17,745 nucleotides of DNA, from positions 1 through 17,745 of the forward strand of contig DATCPJ010000038.1 in the NCBI GenBank assembly GCA_036570145.1. Reading direction: 5' to 3'. The position numbers and the translations under genes were made by a program. Below are positions 1-7,262 of this stretch, piece after piece. The notes under the pieces are model-generated. The model was given only the letters and a program-made list of their open reading frames with translations, did no database searches and was not told the DNA's origin. The DNA comes from UBA6019 sp036570145 (lineage in GTDB: Bacteria > Chloroflexota > Dormibacteria > Dormibacterales > Dormibacteraceae). Within the stretch, counting starts at the first letter, position 1; every line of letters begins with the position of its first letter.

Positions 1-48
1 ATTGCGGCGCCAGCCCGAGCCCGAGGCCGTTGTGTGCCCCCACCCTGC

Positions 49-184
49 CCTCCCCATGAATGGGGAGGCGAGGCTCGACTAATCAGTCGGTTACGGGTGG
101 GCTGGTCTTGCTCCCCCACGCAGTGAGGGAGTGCCGCCAAAGGCGGCGAGGGGGCGTGCTCCGCCCACCACGCGGCGAGGGGGC
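49..184. repeat. Hairpin-rich non-coding leader with a short direct repeat
   Basis: The first 209 bases hold no gene I can support. They contain a perfect inverted repeat at 49-68 (CCTCCCCAT, GA, ATGGGGAGG), a CTCCC/GGGAG pair at 111-115 and 127-131, and a perfect GCCGCC-AAA-GGCGGC hairpin at 133-147. The 13-mer GCGGCGAGGGGGC occurs at 143-155 and again at 172-184. No T-run follows the stems, so classical intrinsic termination is not obvious. This could be a REP-like palindromic element, the leader of the downstream operon, or the end of an upstream transcript. Confidence 0.5.
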
Positions 185-209
185 CCTCGGGCTTAACCTT
201 CGGGCCAGC

Positions 210-1193
210 ATGGAGGCCATCCGCGCCGATCTCCAGGAGCAGCTGAGGAACAGCTGGAGCGAGCCGGGGCTGGTCGTCGGCGAGATCGAGCCGATCGCCG
301 AAGGACACTCGGGGTTCACCTATTGGGTCGACATCGAGCGTGAGGGCGGAAGGCGGCGCTACGTGCTCCGGCTGACACCGCCCGGTGCCCGTCCCTCGGG
401 GCCGGCCGATGTCGCCCGCCAGGGCAGGATCATGGCCGCGCTCAATGCCTGCGGCCTGCCTGTCCCGGCGATCCCGGCCGTGTCCGGCCAACCGGTCGTC
501 GATGGCCGGCCCTTCGTCCTCATGGAGATGGTGGAGGGGGACCGCATCGAGCTGGTGGCTCCACGCGAGAAGCCGCTCGAGGTGGCGGCCTCAGCCGTCG
601 AGGTGTTGCACCGGCTCCACGCGGTGCCGGTCGCCGCGACCGGGATCGGCGAGGAGGAGCCGATGCCTCTGGCGGGCGAGATGATGCGCTGGGCCTGGCT
701 GATGCAGCGGGCGGCCCCCGACCTCACCGGCCGAGCGGGCGAGCTGGGCCTCCTGCTGGCCGAGAAGGTCCCGGCCGAGCGGACGCCGACGCTGGTCCAC
801 GGCGACTACCACATGGGCAACCTCCTCTTCCACGGCCCCCGTGTCGTCGCCGTCCTCGACTGGGAGATCGCCCAGATCGGCCAGCCGCTGCTCGACCTCG
901 CCTGCCTTTGCGTGATGGTCGCCCGCAGGCGCTTCGAGGGCGGGACCGCCCCTGGCGGCAGCATCGACGTCGAAATCGGCGACTTCACCCGGCTCTACGG
1001 AGCCGACCCGGCGGAGATGCGCTGGTACCTGGCGCTCAGCCTCTACAAGTACTCGGCGATCCTCGGCTACAACCTCATGCTCCACCGCAAGGGACGCCGA
1101 CCGGACCCGATGTACGAGTCGGAAGCCATGGCGCGGACCATCCAAGGCATGATTGACGACGGAATCGAGATGTTGGCACCAGGGGGTTTGTAA
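210..1193 (+). CDS. APH-fold (aminoglycoside phosphotransferase-like) kinase, probable 4-hydroxyacyl-CoA kinase (LvaA / ACAD10-11 kinase-domain type)
   Basis: The 327-residue product has the protein-kinase-like phosphotransferase fold of the APH family. The catalytic loop HGDYHMGN lies at residues 197-204 with catalytic Asp199, and the metal-binding Asp217 is in VLDWE. The segment FVLMEMVEGDRI is the hinge. I chose ATG 210 because the frame upstream (open to 60) is arginine-rich, hairpin-derived sequence unlike the family N-terminus. The gene ends 4 bases before an ACAD10/11-type dehydrogenase. In ACAD10/ACAD11 these two domains are fused, and in the Pseudomonas levulinate pathway the kinase LvaA and dehydrogenase homologue LvaC act in sequence. 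A kinase acting on the 4-hydroxyl of acyl-CoAs is therefore the best inference. Antibiotic resistance is much less likely. The exact substrate cannot be read from the sequence. Confidence 0.85.
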   Translation: MEAIRADLQEQLRNSWSEPGLVVGEIEPIAEGHSGFTYWVDIEREGGRRRYVLRLTPPGARPSGPADVARQGRIMAALNACGLPVPAIPAVSGQPVVDGRPFVLMEMVEGDRIELVAPREKPLEVAASAVEVLHRLHAVPVAATGIGEEEPMPLAGEMMRWAWLMQRAAPDLTGRAGELGLLLAEKVPAERTPTLVHGDYHMGNLLFHGPRVVAVLDWEIAQIGQPLLDLACLCVMVARRRFEGGTAPGGSIDVEIGDFTRLYGADPAEMRWYLALSLYKYSAILGYNLMLHRKGRRPDPMYESEAMARTIQGMIDDGIEMLAPGGL

Positions 1194-1197
1194 AGAG

Positions 1198-2493
1198 ATG
1201 GCGTGGGACTTCGAAACCGAGCCGGAATTCGAGAAGAAGCTCGAGTGGATGCGGCACTTCGTCCGGGACGAGGTCTACCCCCTCGAGGTCATCGCCCCGG
1301 AGGTGACCGACGAGCAGTTTCTCCGGCTCATCCGTCCGCTCCAGCAGGAGGTCAAGTCCCAGAAGCTCTGGGCCACCCACCTGCCCCCCGAGCTTGGCGG
1401 CCAGGGCTTCGGCCAGGTGAAGCTGGGCCTGATGCACGAGATCGAGGGCGCGTCACCCTGGGCTCCGATCGTGTTCGGCAACCAGGCGCCCGACTCCGGC
1501 AACTCGGAGGTGCTGGCCCACTTCGGCAGCCGGGAGCAGAAGGAACGCTGGCTCCATCCCCTGCTCGAGGGGAAGATCCGCTCCGCCTTCTCGATGACCG
1601 AGCCCGACAACGCCGGCTCGGACCCCACCCGGATGTCGACCACCGCCGTGCTGGATGGCGACGAGTGGGTGATCAACGGCCACAAATGGTTCTCCAGCAA
1701 CGGCATGATCGCCGACTTCCTCCTCGTGATGCTGGTCACCGACCCCGAGGCGGGTCCCTACGAGCGAGCCTCGATGATCATCGTGCCGGCCAACACGCCG
1801 GGCGTCAACCTGGTCCGCAACATCCCGACCATGGCCGGCGAGCACGAGCGTTTCGGCTACGGGCATGCGGAGATCCTTTACGAGGACGTCCGCGTCCCCC
1901 GGGAGAGCCTCGTCGGGCGCCGCGGCCAGGGCTTCGAGATCGCCCAGATCCGGCTCGGGCCCGGCCGCATCCACCACTGCATGCGCTGGCTGGGCCAGGC
2001 ACGGCGGGCCTTCGACATGCTCTGCGAGAGGGCTCTCCAGCGAGAGGCCTTCGGCGGCAAGCTCGCCAAGCACCAGACGGTCCAGAACTGGATCGCCGAT
2101 TCGGCCGCCGAGATGTCCGCCGCCCGTCTCATGACTCTCCACGCGGCGTGGATGATCGACAAGCACGGTGCGCCGGCGGCCCGCAAGGAGATCGGCCAGA
2201 TCAAGTTCTTCGGGGCCAAGGTCCTCCACGACGTGATCGACCGGGCGATCCAGATCCATGGCTCCCTCGGCTACTCATCCGACATGCCGCTGGAGGAGAT
2301 GTACCGCCACGCCCGAGCCGCCCGGATGTACGACGGGCCGGACGAGGTGCACCGCCAGTCGGTGAGCCGCTACATCCTGAAGGACTACACGGCGCCCGAG
2401 GGCTACAAGCCGAGCGAGCACATCCCGACGCGGCGGGACGCTGCTCGCCGCAAGTTCGCGAGCCTGCTCGAAGCGCACACCGCGAACCTTTAA
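1198..2493 (+). CDS. Acyl-CoA dehydrogenase family protein, ACAD10/ACAD11 (LvaC-like) subfamily
   Basis: This 431-residue flavoprotein has the usual acyl-CoA dehydrogenase order: an alpha-helical N-domain, the beta domain with FSMTEPDNAGSDPT (FAD/substrate contacts), then the C-terminal helical domain. The block RLGPGRIHHCMR at residues 252-263 is a hallmark of the ACAD10/11 group. The segment usually carrying the catalytic glutamate reads MYDGPDEVH, with Asp379 in place of Glu, as in ACAD11-type sequences. That fits a role in processing 4-phosphoacyl-CoA to an enoyl-CoA better than plain beta-oxidation. The start ATG 1198 gives MAWDFETEPEF, the normal N-terminus; an upstream in-frame ATG at 1153 would overlap the kinase by 41 bases. 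The next gene begins 6 bases after the stop. Family assignment is secure and substrate is inferred. Confidence 0.93.
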   Translation: MAWDFETEPEFEKKLEWMRHFVRDEVYPLEVIAPEVTDEQFLRLIRPLQQEVKSQKLWATHLPPELGGQGFGQVKLGLMHEIEGASPWAPIVFGNQAPDSGNSEVLAHFGSREQKERWLHPLLEGKIRSAFSMTEPDNAGSDPTRMSTTAVLDGDEWVINGHKWFSSNGMIADFLLVMLVTDPEAGPYERASMIIVPANTPGVNLVRNIPTMAGEHERFGYGHAEILYEDVRVPRESLVGRRGQGFEIAQIRLGPGRIHHCMRWLGQARRAFDMLCERALQREAFGGKLAKHQTVQNWIADSAAEMSAARLMTLHAAWMIDKHGAPAARKEIGQIKFFGAKVLHDVIDRAIQIHGSLGYSSDMPLEEMYRHARAARMYDGPDEVHRQSVSRYILKDYTAPEGYKPSEHIPTRRDAARRKFASLLEAHTANL

Positions 2494-2499
2494 ACCGCG

Positions 2500-4059
2500 G
2501 TGACCTGGCAGCCGGAGGTCGACGAGCTCCACCGGCGGGAGGAGCTGGCCCGCCGGATGGGGGGCGAGGAGCGCGTCAAGCGCCAGCACGACACCGGCCG
2601 GCTGACGGTCCGGGAGCGGATCGAGAAGCTGGTCGATCCCGGCAGCTTCGAGGAGTGGGGCGCGCTCGCCGGCTTCGCCACCTACGGCGACGACGCCGAG
2701 CTGAAGGAGTTCACGCCTGCCAACAACGTGGTCGGCACCGGCCGGGTCGAGGGGCGCAAGGTGGTCGTCAGCGGCGACGACTTCACGGTTCGCGGCGGCG
2801 CCGCGGATGCCTCCATCCACGGCAAGCAGGTCTTCGCCGAGCGGATGGCGAACGAGCTGCGGCTGCCGATCGTGCGATTGGTCGACGGCACCGGCGGTGG
2901 CGGCAGCGTCAAGACGCTCGAGACACTGGGGCGGACCTATGTGCCCGCCAACCCGGCCTGGGACCTGGTCGTCGACAACTACGCCAAGGTGCCGGTTGCC
3001 GCCGCCTGCCTCGGGCCGGTCGCGGGGCTGGGCGCGGCAAGGGTCGCTCACGCCCATTTCAGCGTCATGGTCAAGGGGCTGTCCCAGCTCTTCGTCGCCG
3101 GACCGCCGGTGGTCAAGGCCGGCATGGGGCAGGAGGTGACGAAGGAGGAGCTGGGCGGCTGGGAGATCCACGCCCGCGAGTCGGGCGCGGTCGACAACGT
3201 CGTCGACAGCGAGGTCGAGGCGTTCGGGCAGATCCGCCGCTTCCTCGGCTACCTGCCCGCCAGCGTCTGGGAGATCCCGCCCCGCTGCCTGCCGGCAGAC
3301 GACCCGAAGCGCCGCGACGAGTGGCTGCTCAGCGCGGTCCCCCGCAACCGCCGCCAGGCCTACGACATGCGGCGGATCCTGGCGGCGGTCTTCGACATCG
3401 AGTCGGTGTTCGAGCTCGGCCGCTTCTTCGGGCCGAGCCTGACGACCTCGCTCGCGCGCCTCGACGGCTACCCGGTGGCCGTGCTCGCCGCCGACCCCAA
3501 GATCTACGGCGGAGGACTCACGGCCGCGGCCTCCGACAAGCTGGCCCGCTTCATCGACTTCGCCGACACCTTCCACCTGCCGATCGTCCACCTGGTCGAC
3601 CAGCCCGGCTTCGTCGTCGGCGTCGACGCCGAGAAGGCGGGGACGATCCGCCGCGGCGTCCGCGCGCTGGCAGCGGTGTACCAGGCGCAGGTGCCCTTCG
3701 TATCGGTCATCGTCCGCCGCGTCTTCGGGGTGGCCGGCGCGGGCCACGGGAACGCCCAGAAGTTGAACCTTCGCTTCGCCTGGCCGAGCGGCGACTGGGG
3801 CAGCCTGCCGATCGAGGGCGGGCTGGAGGCGGCCTACCGGCGCGAGCTCGAGGCAGCGCTGGACCCGGCCCGGCTGAAGGAGGAGATCAGCGGCCGCCTG
3901 GAGGCGGTGAGGTCGCCCTTCCGCACCGCCGAGGGCTTCGGCGTCGAGAAGCTGATCGATCCCCGCGACACCCGGCCGCTGCTCACCCAGTGGATCGCCG
4001 ATGCCTACCGCCTGCTTGCGACCGACCTTGGCCCGAAGGGGAGGCCGGCCCGGCCCTGA
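2500..4059 (+). CDS. Acyl-CoA carboxylase carboxyltransferase (beta) subunit
   Basis: This 519-residue protein contains the two crotonase-like lobes of biotin-dependent carboxyltransferases, which move carboxylate from carboxybiotin to an acyl-CoA. The entry motif TGRLTVRERIEKLVDPGSF, the N-lobe SGDDFTVRGG, and the C-lobe HLVDQPGFVVG, FGVAGAGHG and AWPSGDWG are all visible. The glycine-rich N-lobe loop reads DGTGGGGSV rather than the common NDSGGARIQEG, so it sits away from textbook propionyl-, acetyl- or methylcrotonyl-CoA carboxylases. It starts at GTG 2500 without a clear Shine-Dalgarno site, 6 bases after the dehydrogenase, and probably relies on coupling. No biotin carboxylase or biotin carrier gene lies in the window. 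Beside a 4-hydroxyacyl-CoA route, a propionyl-CoA carboxylase role is plausible but unproven. Confidence 0.9.
   Translation: MTWQPEVDELHRREELARRMGGEERVKRQHDTGRLTVRERIEKLVDPGSFEEWGALAGFATYGDDAELKEFTPANNVVGTGRVEGRKVVVSGDDFTVRGGAADASIHGKQVFAERMANELRLPIVRLVDGTGGGGSVKTLETLGRTYVPANPAWDLVVDNYAKVPVAAACLGPVAGLGAARVAHAHFSVMVKGLSQLFVAGPPVVKAGMGQEVTKEELGGWEIHARESGAVDNVVDSEVEAFGQIRRFLGYLPASVWEIPPRCLPADDPKRRDEWLLSAVPRNRRQAYDMRRILAAVFDIESVFELGRFFGPSLTTSLARLDGYPVAVLAADPKIYGGGLTAAASDKLARFIDFADTFHLPIVHLVDQPGFVVGVDAEKAGTIRRGVRALAAVYQAQVPFVSVIVRRVFGVAGAGHGNAQKLNLRFAWPSGDWGSLPIEGGLEAAYRRELEAALDPARLKEEISGRLEAVRSPFRTAEGFGVEKLIDPRDTRPLLTQWIADAYRLLATDLGPKGRPARP
4036..4044 (+). promoter_or_regulatory. Ribosome binding site supporting a CTG start
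   Basis: AAGGGGAGG lies inside the end of the carboxyltransferase gene, 11 bases before CTG 4056. It is one of the best Shine-Dalgarno matches in the window. No ATG, GTG or TTG in the hydrolase frame follows it at usable distance, so it favours CTG as the start. Confidence 0.5.
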
Positions 4060-4874
4060 GCGAGTACCACCGGTTCGTCCGGGTCCTCGGCCGGAAGGTC
4101 CGCTACGAGGACACCGGCCAGGGCCCCACGGTTCTGCTCCTCCACGGCATCGGCCATTCCCTCCGGAACTGGAGCCGCACCGTCCCGGCATTGGTCGAAG
4201 CGGGTTTCCGGGCGATCTCCATCGACATGCCCGGCTTCGGCTACAGCGAGCCGATGCCCGATGTCCTCGACGAAGCCGGGTCGACCGTCTTCCTGGAGGC
4301 GTTCCTGGACACCTTCTATGTGGACGATGTCGACCTCGTCGGCCACTCCCTCGGCGGTGCCGTGGCCACCGCGTTCGCGCTCCACCGACCGGCGCGGGTG
4401 CGCCGGCTGGCCCTCGTCGCGGCGGCGGTCGGCCCCGACGTGAACCCGGCCCTGCGGCTGCTCACGCTCCAGGTCGCACGGCCGCTGGTGCGGCCCTTCG
4501 CGCTGCGCCAGGTGTTCGGCCTGATCGCGAGCTCCTGGGACGAGGAGGTCCTCGAGCAGGAGCTGCGTGACGCCGAGCGCTGGCTCAACGACGAGGCGGC
4601 GCGCCGCTACTTCTGGAACGTGCTCCGGGCCGGGTTGCGGTTCCGCGGCGTCCGCCCGGAGCGGCTGCTCCTGGATCGGCTGCCGGAGCTGCGCATGCCG
4701 GTCCTGGTCGCCTGGGGAAGGCAGGACCAGCTGCTGCCCTTCAGCAATGTGGAGAAGATCCGGTCCAAGCTGCCCGACGCTCGCTACGAGCTGTATGAGA
4801 AGGCCGGCCACATGCTGCCCTACGAGGTCGCCGAGCGGTTCAGCACGGCGCTGATCGACTTCCTCTGCGGCTAG
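4056..4874 (+). CDS. Alpha/beta hydrolase, apparently CTG-initiated
   Basis: The protein is a typical 270-residue alpha/beta hydrolase. It has the oxyanion HG motif LLLHGIGHSLRNW, nucleophile elbow GHSLGG (Ser98), acid WGRQDQ (Asp224) and catalytic histidine KAGHMLP (His252), numbered from codon 4056. Homology begins at SEYHRFVRVLGRKVRYEDTG, and no ATG, GTG or TTG lies between there and the glycine-rich core. The likely start is CTG 4056, overlapping the TGA of the carboxyltransferase as CTGA, with a strong site AAGGGGAGG at 4036-4044, 11 bases upstream. The nearest conventional in-frame start is GTG 3990, which would add 22 residues encoded inside the upstream gene. A small ester, lactone or thioester is a likely substrate, but this cannot be resolved. 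A lactonase or thioesterase role would fit the operon. Confidence 0.85.
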   Translation: MSEYHRFVRVLGRKVRYEDTGQGPTVLLLHGIGHSLRNWSRTVPALVEAGFRAISIDMPGFGYSEPMPDVLDEAGSTVFLEAFLDTFYVDDVDLVGHSLGGAVATAFALHRPARVRRLALVAAAVGPDVNPALRLLTLQVARPLVRPFALRQVFGLIASSWDEEVLEQELRDAERWLNDEAARRYFWNVLRAGLRFRGVRPERLLLDRLPELRMPVLVAWGRQDQLLPFSNVEKIRSKLPDARYELYEKAGHMLPYEVAERFSTALIDFLCG

Positions 4875-4889
4875 GCTGAGGGCTCACCA

Positions 4890-6494
4890 ATGCCGGCGAT
4901 GATCGTCTGCCCCCAACCACTCGCCGCGGAGGCTGGGTTGGCCGTGCTCCGGCAGGGCGGCAACGCGGTCGACGCCGCGGTGACGACAGCCTTCTGCCAG
5001 GGTGTCCTCGACCCGCAGATGTGCGGCATCGGGGGTGGCGGCATGATGCTCGTCCACCGCGCGGCGACCCGGACCACGGAGACGATCGAGTTCCATCCCC
5101 GCGCCGGCGGCGAGGTGCGCGCCGACATGTGGGAGCCGATCTTCATAAAGGAGGCGGCAGACCGCTACAACTACGTCGTCGAGGGTGGCGTCAACGACGC
5201 CGGATACCAGAGCGTGGGCGTCCCGGGCACCGTCGCGGGCCTCGCCCTCGCCCTCGAGCGACACGGGACGATCTCCTGGTCGGACGCGCTGCAGCCGGCC
5301 GTCGCCTTCGCCGAGGAGGGCTTCGTCGTCAATGCCGAGCTCCGAGCCAGCTGGACAAGTGAGCTGAGCCCGGACCAGCTGCCGATGGCGCAGCGGATCC
5401 AGGTGACACCTGCGGCGCGGGCGCTCTATACGAACGACGGCAACCTCAAAGGCCTTGGCGAGCAGCTGCTCCAGGCCGACTACGGGCGCACCCTCCGGAT
5501 GCTCGCCCGAGAAGGCTCCCGCGCCTTCTACGAGGGGGAGATCGGGGAGCGGATCGCGGCCGACTTCCAGTCCCACGGCGGCTTCATCTCCCGCACCGAC
5601 CTGGCCGGCTACCGCGCCGAGATCGCGCGACCGCTGGAGTCCACCTACCGCGGCCTCCGGGTGGTCGCCCCGGCTCCGCCGGCAGGTGGCCTGCCGCTGC
5701 TCCAGATGCTGAATTTCCTGGAAGGATTCGACTTCGGCGCGGCCGGCTGGCCGAGCGTCGAAGCGGCCCGGCTGCGGGTCGAAGCGATGGGCTGGGCGTT
5801 CGCCGACCGCGAGCGCCACCTCGCCGACCCGAAGTTCGCCGAGGTCCCGGTCGAGCGGTTGCTGGACAAGGCGTACGCCGAAGAGGCACGCCGCAAGGTT
5901 GCGGGAGGCGAGCGCTTCGCCGGCCGGCCGCCGCTGGAAGCTCCGACGACGACCCATATCTCGGTGGTCGACGGCGAGGGCAACGCGGTCTCTCTGACGC
6001 ACACGCTGGGCAGCTCGAGCGGGGTGGTCACCGACGGCCTCGGCTTCGGCTACAACAACTACCTCAACTGCTTCGACCCCCGCCCCGGCCGGGTCAACTC
6101 GATCGCACCGGGAAAGACGCGGATCACGATGATGGTGCCGACGATCGCCTTCTCGGGTGACCGGGTGCGAGCGGTGGTGGGCGCGCCGGGCGGCACCAAG
6201 ATCGTCACCGCCGTCTTGCAGACCCTGCTCAATGTCGTCGACCACGGGATGACGCCGGTGGAGGCGGTCTCCGCGCCCCGCGTGGACTACCAGGCGGAGA
6301 TCGTCCAGGCCGAGGGTCGGGTGCCGGCCACTGTCATCGACGGCCTCCGCGCCGCCGGCTACGCGGTGAACCGCCGGCCGCAGAACTACGACTGGTACTT
6401 CGCCAACGCGCAGCTGATCGTCGTCGACCCGGACGGGACCCTACGAGGCGCCTCCGACCCGCGCAAGGACGGCGGCGCCGCGTATTCGCTTTGA
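4890..6494 (+). CDS. Gamma-glutamyltransferase family protein (Ntn hydrolase), cytoplasmic
   Basis: This 534-residue member of the gamma-glutamyltranspeptidase/acylase family has PLAAEAGLAVLRQGGNAVDAA near the N-terminus, MCGIGGGGMML, and the autoprocessing site APTTTHISVVDGEGNAV. By alignment to TTHYSVVD of the E. coli enzyme, cleavage would be before Thr354, giving large and small subunits and the catalytic threonine. The GAPGGTKIV block (about 431-439) also matches. It has no signal peptide, unlike secreted glutathione-degrading enzymes. The usual DFRExAP segment with the carboxylate-binding arginine reads EFHPRAG, so the substrate may not be a standard gamma-glutamyl compound. ATG 4890 is preceded by GAGGG at 4878-4882. 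It lies 15 bases after the hydrolase and is likely the last gene of the operon. Its stop is only 9 bases from the convergent TetR-like gene. Confidence 0.92.
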   Translation: MPAMIVCPQPLAAEAGLAVLRQGGNAVDAAVTTAFCQGVLDPQMCGIGGGGMMLVHRAATRTTETIEFHPRAGGEVRADMWEPIFIKEAADRYNYVVEGGVNDAGYQSVGVPGTVAGLALALERHGTISWSDALQPAVAFAEEGFVVNAELRASWTSELSPDQLPMAQRIQVTPAARALYTNDGNLKGLGEQLLQADYGRTLRMLAREGSRAFYEGEIGERIAADFQSHGGFISRTDLAGYRAEIARPLESTYRGLRVVAPAPPAGGLPLLQMLNFLEGFDFGAAGWPSVEAARLRVEAMGWAFADRERHLADPKFAEVPVERLLDKAYAEEARRKVAGGERFAGRPPLEAPTTTHISVVDGEGNAVSLTHTLGSSSGVVTDGLGFGYNNYLNCFDPRPGRVNSIAPGKTRITMMVPTIAFSGDRVRAVVGAPGGTKIVTAVLQTLLNVVDHGMTPVEAVSAPRVDYQAEIVQAEGRVPATVIDGLRAAGYAVNRRPQNYDWYFANAQLIVVDPDGTLRGASDPRKDGGAAYSL

Positions 6495-6503
6495 AGCCGG
6501 GGA

Positions 6504-7262
6504 CTAGGCGTCCGGCCGCATCCCCCGCACCCAGTTGGCGGCGAACTCCCGGACCGCGGCCTCCGAATCGAGCTCCATGCCCAGCGCCTCGGTCACGACC
6601 GGGCGGAGCAGGACGTGGACGATGATCGGGCCGGCGAAGGACTGGATCGCCAGCACGGGGTGCATCGTCCGCAGCCGACCCGCCTGCATCTGGCTCAGCA
6701 GGTAGCCACCGAGGGCGCCGATCAGCTTCGGCATGGCGTCCTCGAGGATCGCCTCCCTGACATCGGGTCCGAGGCTGGCGGCCTCGAAGAGGAGCGGCCG
6801 AACCACGCCGAGGTGGGTCGAGACGGCACGCCAGACGCTGACCGCCAGCTGCGGCATCGCCCGGTCGGGCGGCTCCCCGGCCAGGCGCTCCATCGTCGCC
6901 ACCATGACCTCGATCGGGGAGAAGGTCCGCACCATCTCCGCGAAGAGGGCTGCCTTGCCGGGGTAGAGGCGGTAGAGGCGGGCCCGGGACACCCCTGCCA
7001 GGACGGCCAGCTCGTCCATCGACAGCCGGGCCAGGCCGTCCCGGGCGAGCAGCTCGGCGGCGGCCTCCAGGATCGCCGGCCGGCCGTTCGGCTCGGGCTC
7101 GACGTCGAGCTCGTGGAAGAGGCCCTCGCGGGAGCCGAAGGTGCGGTAGAAGGTCGCCTTCGAGACGCCGGCGCGCGCGATGATCTCGGCGACCACCGGG
7201 CGCTCGCCGCGCGCCAGCTCCTCGCGAGCGGCGGCCACGATCCGCTCCCGGGCCGTCTTCAC
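6504..7262 (-). CDS. TetR-like transcriptional regulator with two tandem TetR_N DNA-binding domains
   Basis: The 252-residue protein has two separate TetR-type helix-turn-helix units. The first spans residues about 4-51 (core IIARAGVSKATFYRTFGSRE) and the second about 61-110 (core LAVLAGVSRARLYRLYPGKA). A single helical C-terminal region follows (111-252), of the size of one TetR ligand-binding domain. Normal TetR proteins have one HTH and about 200 residues. The start is GTG 7262, which forms a GTGA overlap with the stop of the upstream histidine kinase, so translation is probably coupled. AGGAG abuts the GTG directly, closer than usual. The ligand and targets are unknown. Autoregulation of the kinase-TetR operon and control of the convergent acyl-CoA operon are possible but not shown. 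Confidence 0.9.
   Translation of the reverse strand: MKTARERIVAAAREELARGERPVVAEIIARAGVSKATFYRTFGSREGLFHELDVEPEPNGRPAILEAAAELLARDGLARLSMDELAVLAGVSRARLYRLYPGKAALFAEMVRTFSPIEVMVATMERLAGEPPDRAMPQLAVSVWRAVSTHLGVVRPLLFEAASLGPDVREAILEDAMPKLIGALGGYLLSQMQAGRLRTMHPVLAIQSFAGPIIVHVLLRPVVTEALGMELDSEAAVREFAANWVRGMRPDA

Noticed and set aside
60..209. N-terminal extension of the APH-fold kinase
   Set aside because: The 50 extra codons run through hairpins and a direct repeat, and the predicted residues do not look like the kinase family.
210..1193. Aminoglycoside resistance gene
   Set aside because: The fold is shared, but the gene is paired with an ACAD10/11-type dehydrogenase, as in 4-hydroxyacyl-CoA kinases.
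1203..4055. A very long plus-strand open frame over the dehydrogenase and carboxyltransferase
   Set aside because: Its composition is Arg/Pro/Gly/Ala-rich frame-shadow sequence, while the other frame encodes two clear enzyme families. Only the part from 4056 onward is real, as the hydrolase.
2275..4191. 638-codon minus-strand open frame
   Set aside because: It lies antisense to the carboxyltransferase, has no recognisable domain, and is explained by GC-biased codon use.
4884..6245. 453-codon minus-strand open frame antisense to the gamma-glutamyltransferase gene
   Set aside because: No domain is visible and the composition is Arg/Asp/Gly-rich shadow. The plus-strand enzyme is unambiguous.
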